Shown: piece after piece, positions 28,272 through 34,847 of the stretch
Position numbering within the stretch: position 1 is the stretch's first letter
How the letters are laid out: each line of letters opens with the position of its first letter
NCBI GenBank assembly: GCA_018221125.1
Contig: JAAOYC010000059.1
Span: 1 to 34,847 of the forward strand
Reading direction: 5' to 3'
DNA length: 34,847 nt
Source of the DNA: Candidatus Woesearchaeota archaeon
GTDB taxonomy: Archaea > Nanobdellota > Nanobdellia > Woesearchaeales > WJKL01
The notes under the pieces: model-generated
Database searches by the model: none
Told to the model about the DNA's origin: nothing
Seen by the model: the letters and a program-made list of their open reading frames with translations, nothing else
Program-made: the position numbers and the translations under genes

Positions 28272-29531
28272 TTATAGGATTATACTGACTTCAATATTTA
28301 CTGTTTCTTTGATTTGTTCTTCTAATCCTTTCTTAAGAGATTCAATATTGATATGGCCATATTTTTTTTCAGTAAGTTCTACATCTTCCTTTAGCTTCTT
28401 CAGATTAAACAAAGTATGCTCAAGTTTGTATTCAAGCTCTTTAAGATTTGATTTTGCCGGATTTGAGCTTTGATTTCTCCTGATATCCTCTTTTTGCTCT
28501 AGCAAGCTGTTATATTCAGAAACAATGCTCTTTAATTTCTGGGGAAATACATATTCAATTCCCTTGAGAGTCTTCTCTCTTTTCCTGTCTCTTAAATCAA
28601 TTCCTCCTGATAAAATGCTTTTTTTCATGCTTTCTAGTATCTCCACTATCTTGAATTCCTTGTCTTTTAGCAAAGCTTTCATAGCAGAATCAGCATAATC
28701 TCCCACCATCTTTTCGTGCTCAAGAGTTATTCTCTTGAATTTCTTTAATCCTGTTTCAAGAGGGGAGAATAACTGAAGAGTTTCATTTTCTTTTTGCCTG
28801 ATCAATTCTCCAGTCTCTTCAAGCTCTCTGCTGTATTCCTCTAATCTTGAAAAATCCTTGCCTTGTTTAATCTCTTTGATTTTATCCTCAATCTCTTTTT
28901 TAGAATTTTCAGTCTCCAAGAGATTGCTTCCTTTTTCCCTAAGCTCAATGCTGATATTTTTCTTTTTTTCTATTGAATTTATTAATAGACTAATCTCCTT
29001 TTTTATCTTGTCAATCTCAACAACCTTGCTCTTCTGAATCCTTTCCCTGATCTGCTTTAACAAGTCATTTAATCTTTTCAGATATTTGGTAATCTTTTCC
29101 AGCTCGCTATGGAACAGATGCTGGACAGCCTGATAACTCTTTACTGTTGTCTTTGCTATTTGATTCAGGCTTTCTTCAATATCAAAACAAGTCCTATTTC
29201 CTTCTTCATAATCAATCTTTTCAGGAATATCAATCGAATCAACAAAATGAGACAACACCCTTACATAGCTTGCCCTGTGCCCAAGCACTATATGCTTTAT
29301 CTTGTCTTGAATCTTGTCTTCATCCTTGATTTCAGCCTTTTCCAGAACAGATAAATCATTTTTAAGATTATTCAGCAGCCCTCTAATTTCTTCAAAATCA
29401 TTCTCAAGTTCTGTATTCAAGCCTTCAAAAGCCTGTTTAGTGCTGCCAGAAAACCATGTAGAAATCTCACTAACATTAACTTCCTGTTTTTCCACTTCTT
29501 GTTTAAATAATCCTTTTAAAAACTCAAACAT
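28272..29531 (-). CDS. Long coiled-coil protein of unknown function
   Basis: A soluble protein of about 419 residues, mostly predicted coiled coil (about 110-260 and 330-400), with no membrane span. It begins MFEFLKGLFKQEVEKQEV and a segment TWFSGSTKQAFEGL follows. Function is unknown; cytoskeletal, envelope or partitioning roles are all open. The ATG at 29531 is preferred to an in-frame TTG at 29549 because a TATA-like box (29551-29560) lies about 25 bases upstream, the leaderless spacing. It ends directly against the end of the giant surface gene on the opposite strand. It is divergent from the RNase P gene, and one AT-rich box seems to serve both. Confidence 0.7.
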   Translation of the reverse strand: MFEFLKGLFKQEVEKQEVNVSEISTWFSGSTKQAFEGLNTELENDFEEIRGLLNNLKNDLSVLEKAEIKDEDKIQDKIKHIVLGHRASYVRVLSHFVDSIDIPEKIDYEEGNRTCFDIEESLNQIAKTTVKSYQAVQHLFHSELEKITKYLKRLNDLLKQIRERIQKSKVVEIDKIKKEISLLINSIEKKKNISIELREKGSNLLETENSKKEIEDKIKEIKQGKDFSRLEEYSRELEETGELIRQKENETLQLFSPLETGLKKFKRITLEHEKMVGDYADSAMKALLKDKEFKIVEILESMKKSILSGGIDLRDRKREKTLKGIEYVFPQKLKSIVSEYNSLLEQKEDIRRNQSSNPAKSNLKELEYKLEHTLFNLKKLKEDVELTEKKYGHINIESLKKGLEEQIKETVNIEVSIIL

Positions 29532-29550
29532 AATTATAGTAAATCGCAAA

Positions 29551-29560
29551 GATTTAAAAA
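29551..29560. promoter_or_regulatory. Shared TATA-like box between coiled-coil and RNase P genes
   Basis: GATTTAAAAA sits 25-28 bases from both divergent starts (29531 on minus, 29584 on plus). The TTTAAA core reads the same on both strands, so a single box may direct both transcripts. Confidence 0.5.
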
Positions 29561-29583
29561 GGTGATTGTAATCTAAGACAATA

Positions 29584-29919
29584 ATGGGAAAATACCAAAA
29601 AAAGCCTCAAAAGCAAAAAGAGATTGCAAGAGAAAGAATCAAAGTTTTATTTGAACAGGCAAAAAAAACATTTAGAAAAGATAAAAAACTCTCCAATAGA
29701 TATATCAAGCTAGCTCGGGAACTAGCAATGAAATTTAAGATAAGAATCCCATCAGAACTAAAAAGAAGATTCTGCAAGCATTGTTATTCTTACTTAATGC
29801 CTGGAAAAAATGTAAGAGTAAGAACTAGAGAGGGCAAAGTTGTCTATTACTGCCTAGAATGCAAAAAATACATGAGATTTCCTTATTTAAGAGAAAGGAA
29901 AGCAAAGAGGAAGAAATAA
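29584..29919 (+). CDS. rnp4: RNase P protein component 4 (Rpp21/Rpr2 type)
   Basis: A 111-residue protein of the archaeal/eukaryotic RNase P, which trims the 5' leader of pre-tRNA. The zinc ribbon is visible: RFCKHCYSYLMPG with YYCLECKKYMR, four Cys as CxxC...CxxC. Two N-terminal helices (KEIARERIKVLFEQAKKTF) bind its partner Rpp29. It ends in the basic tail RKAKRKK that contacts RNA. A TATA-like box at 29551-29560 sits 28 bases before the ATG. The stop overlaps the start of the dph2 remnant (TAATG). Recognition is confident from length and zinc ribbon. Confidence 0.9.
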   Translation: MGKYQKKPQKQKEIARERIKVLFEQAKKTFRKDKKLSNRYIKLARELAMKFKIRIPSELKRRFCKHCYSYLMPGKNVRVRTREGKVVYYCLECKKYMRFPYLRERKAKRKK

Positions 29920-30173
29920 TGCAATACGACTTAGAATTATCCAAAGCAATAGCAGAAATCAAGAAAACTAAAGCAAAGCTAGTCTGCATCCAGCTGCCAG
30001 ACGGATTAAAAACAGAAGCAAAGAATATACAAAAAGAAATAGAAAAACAAACAAATGCAGATGTTGTTATCTGGCTAGGAAGCTGCTATGGAGCATGCGA
30101 CACTCCAACAAATATTGAAAAGCTTGGCATTGACTTACTAATACAATGGGGGCATTCAAAGTGGACATATTAA
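29919..30173 (+). pseudogene. dph2: Dph2 N-terminal fragment (diphthamide synthesis), truncated
   Basis: This 84-residue frame matches the first domain of archaeal Dph2, the radical enzyme that starts diphthamide formation on elongation factor 2. Visible are CIQLPDGLKTEA and the cluster-ligand region GSCYGACDTPTN, ending in a Dph-like LLIQWGHSKW. Full Dph2 has about 330 residues in three domains, each giving one Cys ligand; here domains two and three are absent and a stop follows KWTY. The next gene begins inside the last 28 bases in another frame. A deletion or frameshift remnant is likely, but expression of the fragment cannot be excluded. Confidence 0.8.
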
Positions 30174-30889
30174 ACATAATTCTTGCAATAATAGTCTCAT
30201 TGTTAGGGCTCCCTGTAGGATTCCTCTTAGCAAAGATTGCAAAAGAAGAACTGGAATATGGAAAAATATACTTTCAGTGGATGCGAAGGATAATACTCAT
30301 TGCAGCTATTCTATTTGTTTTTTATTCATTTAATTTGAAGATAGGCACTTTTATCCTGATAGCAATCATGATAACAGGACTAATAATAAGATTTGATCCA
30401 AATGCAATAATAAGTTATTTTATCTTTAGTATACTTTTATTTAGGGTATTAGAAAATATTAATCTGCTGGTACTAACTTTTTCCCTTGTATTTTTATATG
30501 GGCTTCCAACAGGAGCCTTGATGATACTCAGAGGATTTGTAAATTACATGAGAGAAGAAATTGAAAACCCTATTAATATAGGATTTGGGAGAAAATTAAT
30601 GCAAAAAATAAAATATGTTCTTTGGGTAACAATGCTGGAGATTTTAACATTTCCATCGCTTTTCATGGAAAAGAAAAAGGGTGCATTATATCATCTAAAA
30701 TTTGTATGTCCTATCTGTCCGAGTTCTAGGAAAAAACACAGAGATGTCCATGGAAAAAGTACTTGCTGGTGGGAATACAACTGGCTAAAAGGAAAGTATA
30801 ATGTCCCAAAGCACTTTGGAATGATAAACTGGATAAAACAATATATTGGATATGGAACTAATCTAAAAAAATTCAGAAATTTCAAATAA
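30146..30889 (+). CDS. Multi-span membrane protein with Cys/His-rich tail
   Basis: A 247-residue membrane protein. The N-terminal part has about five spans (LNIILAIIVSLLGLPVGFLLAKIAKEEL, IILIAAILFVFYSF and more). The C-terminal soluble part is basic and has CPICPSSRKKHRDVHGK with a later Cys-Trp-Trp, a possible zinc site. The product is not assigned to a named family. The ATG at 30146 overlaps the dph2 fragment; an in-frame GTG at 30161, giving VDILNIIL, may be the original start, as it begins the family-like membrane segment. The gene may have lost its own upstream region when dph2 was cut. Confidence 0.7.
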   Translation: MGAFKVDILNIILAIIVSLLGLPVGFLLAKIAKEELEYGKIYFQWMRRIILIAAILFVFYSFNLKIGTFILIAIMITGLIIRFDPNAIISYFIFSILLFRVLENINLLVLTFSLVFLYGLPTGALMILRGFVNYMREEIENPINIGFGRKLMQKIKYVLWVTMLEILTFPSLFMEKKKGALYHLKFVCPICPSSRKKHRDVHGKSTCWWEYNWLKGKYNVPKHFGMINWIKQYIGYGTNLKKFRNFK

Positions 30890-30898
30890 CTCTTAGTT

Positions 30899-31435
30899 CT
30901 ACCACTTAACATCACTTAGCTTAGCATAATAAGCCAGATGATTTGCTATAACATGCAGTATAAAATTAATAACAACTATAGCAGCAATTATCTGCCAGGA
31001 TGGAATAAACACAATAAAAACAAACAATAAGCTTCCAATTGTATAATCTAATTGATCCCATGGGATAAACCTTTGCCCTGCTTTGACTCCAGCTCTTCTC
31101 TTAAAAAAACTTTTAACCAAATCTCCAATCAAAGCTCCAAACCCGAGCAAAAATCCCAAAGCCAGCCAATTTGAATAATCAACTAGACTAATGCTTGAAA
31201 AAAACGGATAAATATAAAGCAGCTTCTGCAGATAAGCAATAATTATTCCAGTAATCACTCCAAAAAATAATCCTCTCCATGTCTTATGGCTTCCAAAAAT
31301 AGGCTTTCCTTTGAACTTTTTGCCAAAATCAACAGGATAATTCAAAAACTTCAGTTTAGCAGCAAAAACAGGAATCATGTTTGCAAAATAAGCAGGCAGC
31401 ATGAAATAAATTGATATCAAAATAATCTCAATCAT
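30899..31435 (-). CDS. carS: CDP-archaeol synthase
   Basis: A 178-residue membrane enzyme that activates 2,3-di-O-geranylgeranylglyceryl phosphate with CTP to CDP-archaeol, the branch point of archaeal phospholipid synthesis. Signature segments: PVFGSHKTW-like (KPIFGSHKTWRGLFFG), LGFGALIGDLVKSFFKRR, and IPWDQLDYTIG, which resemble the CarS/CdsA catalytic region, with about five spans. The ATG at 31435 overlaps the stop of the preceding transferase gene by 4 bases (ATGA), so both lipid enzymes are translated together. The end converges on the membrane protein gene, 9 bases apart. Confidence 0.93.
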   Translation of the reverse strand: MIEIILISIYFMLPAYFANMIPVFAAKLKFLNYPVDFGKKFKGKPIFGSHKTWRGLFFGVITGIIIAYLQKLLYIYPFFSSISLVDYSNWLALGFLLGFGALIGDLVKSFFKRRAGVKAGQRFIPWDQLDYTIGSLLFVFIVFIPSWQIIAAIVVINFILHVIANHLAYYAKLSDVKW

Positions 31436-31926
31436 TTTTTTCCTCTAAAAAAATAACCAAAAGCAGGAATTGCCATCAAAAGTGTAAGTAGGACAAATAT
31501 ATAGTTATTCACAATTCCCCAGATTAATACTGCCAGAATAAGAAATTCCAATCCAAGAATAATTTTTCCAATTTTTGCTACTCTCAATTCTTTTTTAATA
31601 AAATACACATAACCAGTAACATATACTATTCCAAGGACTCCAAAAAAAACAAGCCAATACCAAAGCTGATATGTTATCAATATTCCAAGTAAACCAGTAC
31701 CAAAAAGTATCTTGTCTGAAATAGGGTCCATAATCCTTCCAAATGGAGTTCCCTGACCATTCTTTCTTGCAAGATAACCATCAAGGCCATCTGTAAAAAC
31801 TGCAATAGCAAACAAGATCAATGCAGTATAAGTCTTAGAAACAAGTATAAAATACAAAATAAAAGGAGTTATCAATAATCTTAATACAGTAAGTGCATTA
31901 GGAATATTAATCTCTTTTGTTGCCAT
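31432..31926 (-). CDS. CDP-alcohol phosphatidyltransferase
   Basis: A membrane enzyme of about 164 residues that swaps CMP for a polar head group on CDP-archaeol, giving for example archaetidylglycerol phosphate or archaetidylinositol phosphate. The family motif is clear: DGLDGYLARKNGQGTPFG followed by RIMDPISDK, that is DGxxAR...G...D...D. Four or more spans follow. The ATG at 31926 (MATKEINIPNALTVLR) is preferred to the ATG at 31950, because a TATA-like box (31951-31960) lies about 29 bases upstream and the next residues match the family start. Directly linked to carS, so head-group choice and CDP-archaeol supply are coupled. The exact head group is not readable. Confidence 0.88.
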   Translation of the reverse strand: MATKEINIPNALTVLRLLITPFILYFILVSKTYTALILFAIAVFTDGLDGYLARKNGQGTPFGRIMDPISDKILFGTGLLGILITYQLWYWLVFFGVLGIVYVTGYVYFIKKELRVAKIGKIILGLEFLILAVLIWGIVNNYIFVLLTLLMAIPAFGYFFRGKK

Positions 31927-31940
31927 AAAAACACAAAGGT

Positions 31941-31960
31941 TTTTAATCATATTTAATATT
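31941..31960. promoter_or_regulatory. Divergent promoters of lipid and radical-SAM genes
   Basis: TTTTTAATC at 31941-31949 (plus, about 26 bases before the ATG at 31970) and AATATTAAAT at 31951-31960 (minus, about 29 bases before the ATG at 31926). The two boxes are next to each other, so the two start sites probably compete. Confidence 0.5.
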
Positions 31961-31969
31961 TTCTAATTC

Positions 31970-33478
31970 ATGATTACAATATTAGATTGTTATACAGATG
32001 AACCAGCTGGATTAGGTGTCCCACCTTATCTAGGCACATATCCAAGATACATTGCTGGCAGTCTTGACAAAATTCCAACATATCTAACAATAGATGACTT
32101 GAGACTGTATAAGCTGCAACTCAAGCAGCAGCAAGAACAAGGTGGACGGAGGGGGTGGGAGAAGCAGTTTGCTGCGAAAAGGGTGGGCAAAGTAATTAAG
32201 CCTTCTCAAAAAACAGACATAAAAACCTACAACCTAACTAAGAACTTCGAAAACATCCAAGATATTCTAAACAACACCAAGGAACTAATAATAATAGCTG
32301 GAGTCCATACACCAGGAAAATACCTATCTGCTGTTCCAGGAACATTAAAAGAAATCATAAAGCTGACAAAAGACATATCCTGCAAAAAAATATTAACAGG
32401 TCCAGCAGTCTATGGCACATCAGCAGAAGGAGGAAAATTCTTTGAACGTGTAGATTTATCAAACTTCCAAAAAATAAAATTCTTCAATCCATCATATGAT
32501 GAAATAAGAGATTTTGCTGTCAAAGGAGCAGAAATCATAAAGCAGATTCCCGACTTGAGAATCATTGAATTAGAAACTTCAAAAGGCTGCTCAAGAGCAA
32601 AGCACTGCAGTTTTTGCACAGAGCCTCTGAAAAACAGAATTTCATTCAGGAAAAAATCAGATATTCTAAAAGAAGTCAAAGCTCTAAGCAGACTAGGAGT
32701 AAAACATTTCAGATTAGGAAAACAATCCTGCTACTACAGCTATCCAGAAGCAGTTGAAATCATAAAAGAAATAAGAGAAAAGTTCAATCCAAAAGTTCTG
32801 CATATAGACAATGTAAATCCTGCTAATGTTATAACAAAAAAAGGAGAAGAAATAACAAAAGCTATTGTCAAATACTGCACAGAAGGAAACACAGCAGCTT
32901 TCGGAGTAGAATCATTTGACCCAGAAGTTATAAAGCAAAACAATCTTAATTCAGACCCGGAAACAACTTACAAAGCTGTAAAACTAATCAACAAATATGG
33001 CAAAACTCCAGGACCAAATGGAATGCCAAAATTCCTGCCAGGCATCAACCTATTATTCGGATTGATTGGAGAAAGCAAGACAACAAATGAACATAATACT
33101 AAATGGCTAAAGAAATTTCTCGACGAAGATTTGCTGCTAAGAAGAATCAACATAAGGCAGGTAGATATCTTTGAAGGAACTCCTTTATACAATACTGTGG
33201 GGAATAAATTCATAAAAAAGAACAAAAAATATTACTGGAAATGGAGAAATCAAGTAAGGCAGGAAGTTGACTGGCCAATGTTAGAAAAAATTACTCCAAA
33301 AGGAACTATTTTAAAAGATGTTAGAACAGAAATTTGGGATGGAAAAACAACTTTCGCTAGGCAAATAGGAACTTATCCATTAATAATAGGAATAAAGCAG
33401 CGTCTAGAATTAAACAAATTCATCAACATTAAAGTAACAGGACATATGTTAAGAAGTATTATTGGAGAGGTTGTTTAA
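31970..33478 (+). CDS. Radical-SAM protein, YgiQ/UPF0313-like
   Basis: A 502-residue radical-SAM enzyme of unknown reaction. The cluster motif is C-x5-C-x2-C (GCSRAKHCSFC, Cys207, 213, 216), a wider spacing than the usual C-x3-C-x2-C. The segments GVHTPGKYLSAVPG and FGVESFDPEVIKQNN and the barrel pattern resemble archaeal relatives of YgiQ, and a C-terminal TRAM-like end (NIKVTGHMLRSIIGEVV) may bind RNA. Residues about 58-74 (GGRRGWEKQFAAKR) are encoded by a G-rich stretch nearly identical to one in elp3. A TATA-like box at 31941-31948 lies 26 bases before the ATG. The 3' end overlaps the opposite gene by 4 bases. Confidence 0.8.
   Translation: MITILDCYTDEPAGLGVPPYLGTYPRYIAGSLDKIPTYLTIDDLRLYKLQLKQQQEQGGRRGWEKQFAAKRVGKVIKPSQKTDIKTYNLTKNFENIQDILNNTKELIIIAGVHTPGKYLSAVPGTLKEIIKLTKDISCKKILTGPAVYGTSAEGGKFFERVDLSNFQKIKFFNPSYDEIRDFAVKGAEIIKQIPDLRIIELETSKGCSRAKHCSFCTEPLKNRISFRKKSDILKEVKALSRLGVKHFRLGKQSCYYSYPEAVEIIKEIREKFNPKVLHIDNVNPANVITKKGEEITKAIVKYCTEGNTAAFGVESFDPEVIKQNNLNSDPETTYKAVKLINKYGKTPGPNGMPKFLPGINLLFGLIGESKTTNEHNTKWLKKFLDEDLLLRRINIRQVDIFEGTPLYNTVGNKFIKKNKKYYWKWRNQVRQEVDWPMLEKITPKGTILKDVRTEIWDGKTTFARQIGTYPLIIGIKQRLELNKFINIKVTGHMLRSIIGEVV
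32144..32191 (+). repeat. G-rich element, copy 2, inside radical-SAM gene
   Basis: A 48-base stretch in the YgiQ-like gene, near identical to the copy in elp3. It is translated in another frame (GRRGWEKQFAAKRVGK), so the likeness is at the nucleic-acid level and not due to shared protein function. It has G-tracts GGGGG-T-GGG and GGG-T-GGG around a stem AGCA / TGCT with a GTT loop. Similarity may continue past the core (AAGCCTTCTC here, AAGCTCTCTC in elp3). It sits between the conserved TIDDLR segment and the next conserved strand of the host protein, where an insertion would be tolerated. Confidence 0.8.
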
Positions 33479-34821
33479 GCTACACTTCTCTCTTCATTCT
33501 TTCTTAATGCTTCTCCTTGAATAATCCAATTGATTAATTTATCAGCATCAACCCAAAGCATTCCTCCTCTTGCCCCATGTTTCAACAACCAGTCAAATTG
33601 TTCTCTTGATTTAACTCTTCCTGCAAAATGATATTTATTAGCAGATGTTGATTTGCTTATCTGTTTTATAATCTTTTTTTCAGATTTCTTAGCTGGACTT
33701 GATAAAACATCTACAAAACCGAGATTTCCTGCAGAAACAAAAAAACCCCATTTTTTTATGCTTTCAAAAGGTCTGTTAAAAGGAAATTGTATTACAGAGC
33801 CGCCAGGACCTCTCCAGCAAATAACAATAGTCAAAGCATTAGGAAGTTTTGCTTTGAGATAAGACAAAACCCACACAGAAAAACAATAAAAGATTATATT
33901 ATTCTCCAAATGATAAGATTTTACCATTTTCACTAGCTCATCTAATGCATTTGTATCAGAGCCCCATCCTGACTTGACTTCAACAGCAAGTTTTATCTTG
34001 CCGATCCTTGCAAAAAGCCATTTTGGAATCAAAAGCCCTTTACGTTTCAGGATATTCTCTGCAGATGTTTCTCCACGCCTCATATTCAATATTTTTTTAG
34101 CTCTTCCTGGAATCATTCCATGAGGCGCATGCCCTAAAAATCCAGAAATCTTTCCATGATGTTCTATCCAGAAATAATCAGCTTCAAAAGCATATTCCAG
34201 TTTCCTTCCCATATAATATTCAGGCAAAGCATGCCTTGCTGCAAGAATAGAATTCACATATGTTTTCTGGTTTGCACTGTGAAATAAAATCAAGAATGGT
34301 TGTTTGTTTAGAGAAGTTTCAAGCACTTCTTCTCCTTCCTTTCTCTCTTCTACAATCACTTCCTCTGCAGATATTCTCTTGAATTCCTTTTCTAAATGCC
34401 CTAATAAAACCAACATCGGGCTTATGCCTTCTTTCATCACAGCATCAACTTCACTATTTATCTTGTCATAATTAGTCTCTCTTTCTTTCAATAATTTGAT
34501 TATAGTTCCATCAACATAAGAAACCCTTTTGAGAATATTCTTGTTATATAATTTCAATTTTTCCTCTGTCTCAAATAAAGCCTGATTCCAGCTAGGAAAA
34601 ATTTTTCTTAGAAAATCAGTTATCTTAAGAATTCTCTTTTCAAACTGATTTATTCTGCTTTCAGCTCTTGCAGCCTTTTTTTCAAATCTTCTGATTAGAT
34701 TCAAATCTTTGATTTTGATTGCATATTTTAGCTTTTGGATATATCTGCTTTCTAGAAGTAACCAATCTCTTTCTTTCATAGCACTTTTCAATGCCTTTTT
34801 TAACACCTCTTTTGTTTCCAT
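33475..34821 (-). CDS. Coiled-coil protein with divergent GDPD-like domain
   Basis: A 448-residue soluble protein. The N-terminal 160 residues are coiled coil with many Lys/Glu. The rest resembles a glycerophosphodiester phosphodiesterase (PLC-like TIM barrel): LFHSANQKTYVNSILAARHAL, LEYAFEADYFW, and FLGHAP as the H...E-x-D...H pattern, LAVEVKSG, and an end like HGARGGMLWVDADKL. The usual His-Arg pair is His-Ser and the ENT turn is missing, so activity on glycerophosphodiesters is doubtful. It may use another phosphodiester, or be a binder. The start at 34821 is followed upstream by TATATC at the window edge (34842-34847), about 25 bases away. Confidence 0.55.
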   Translation of the reverse strand: METKEVLKKALKSAMKERDWLLLESRYIQKLKYAIKIKDLNLIRRFEKKAARAESRINQFEKRILKITDFLRKIFPSWNQALFETEEKLKLYNKNILKRVSYVDGTIIKLLKERETNYDKINSEVDAVMKEGISPMLVLLGHLEKEFKRISAEEVIVEERKEGEEVLETSLNKQPFLILFHSANQKTYVNSILAARHALPEYYMGRKLEYAFEADYFWIEHHGKISGFLGHAPHGMIPGRAKKILNMRRGETSAENILKRKGLLIPKWLFARIGKIKLAVEVKSGWGSDTNALDELVKMVKSYHLENNIIFYCFSVWVLSYLKAKLPNALTIVICWRGPGGSVIQFPFNRPFESIKKWGFFVSAGNLGFVDVLSSPAKKSEKKIIKQISKSTSANKYHFAGRVKSREQFDWLLKHGARGGMLWVDADKLINWIIQGEALRKNEERSVA

Positions 34822-34847
34822 ATATCTTAATTGACAAAGAAGATATA

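Overview
The window is most likely from an archaeon of the DPANN group, of the Woesearchaeota or Pacearchaeota kind. The lineage is inferred; the archaeal assignment rests on several direct signs. There is an RNase P protein of the Rpp21/Rpr2 type, a CarS ether-lipid enzyme, an archaeal Elp3 and a Dph2 fragment. TATA-like boxes lie about 25-29 bases before many start codons, which fits leaderless transcription. The DNA is AT-rich and tightly packed, with many 1-35 base overlaps, and no tRNA, rRNA, CRISPR array or transposase was seen.

Positions 1-6241 (+) hold a cation-transport cluster: a 5'-truncated P2A Ca2+-ATPase, two adjacent CaCA-type cation/Ca2+ exchangers, an amino-acid permease of the aromatic/HAAAP type, and a small double-membrane-span protein with a TSP1-like Cys/Trp motif. 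Positions 6242-9499 (-) hold five genes for secreted or membrane-anchored beta-rich proteins, probably one transcription unit with strong internal Shine-Dalgarno sites and a U-rich tract.

Positions 9598-13919 hold elp3, two small unknown genes, a NOL1/NOP2/Sun-type RNA m5C methyltransferase, and an overlapping pair that includes a small nucleotidyltransferase (toxin-antitoxin-like). Positions 14016-16015 (-) hold a divergent NTP-transferase-like protein and a multi-span membrane protein.

Positions 16114-21511 (+) form the metabolic core: NuoE-like, NuoF-like and [FeFe]-hydrogenase genes (a HydCBA-type complex) followed directly by bacterial-type GAPDH and phosphoglycerate kinase. The layout suggests that NADH from glycolysis is re-oxidised to H2. 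Positions 21596-28271 (+) hold two large surface proteins. One is a Pro/Lys-rich protein with a beta-rich C-terminal half. The other is a 1457-residue multidomain protein with FN3, lamin-tail and Ig-like domains and an embedded Hint (intein-like) domain just before its membrane anchor.

Positions 28272-34821 hold a coiled-coil protein, the RNase P subunit, a dph2 remnant, a membrane protein, two phospholipid genes (CarS and a CDP-alcohol phosphatidyltransferase), a radical-SAM protein, and a coiled-coil plus GDPD-like protein.

The most unusual signal is a G-rich element of about 48 bp present twice (10265-10313 and 32144-32191), inside two unrelated radical-SAM genes and read in two different frames. 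It looks like a short mobile or structured DNA/RNA element that is tolerated inside coding sequence.
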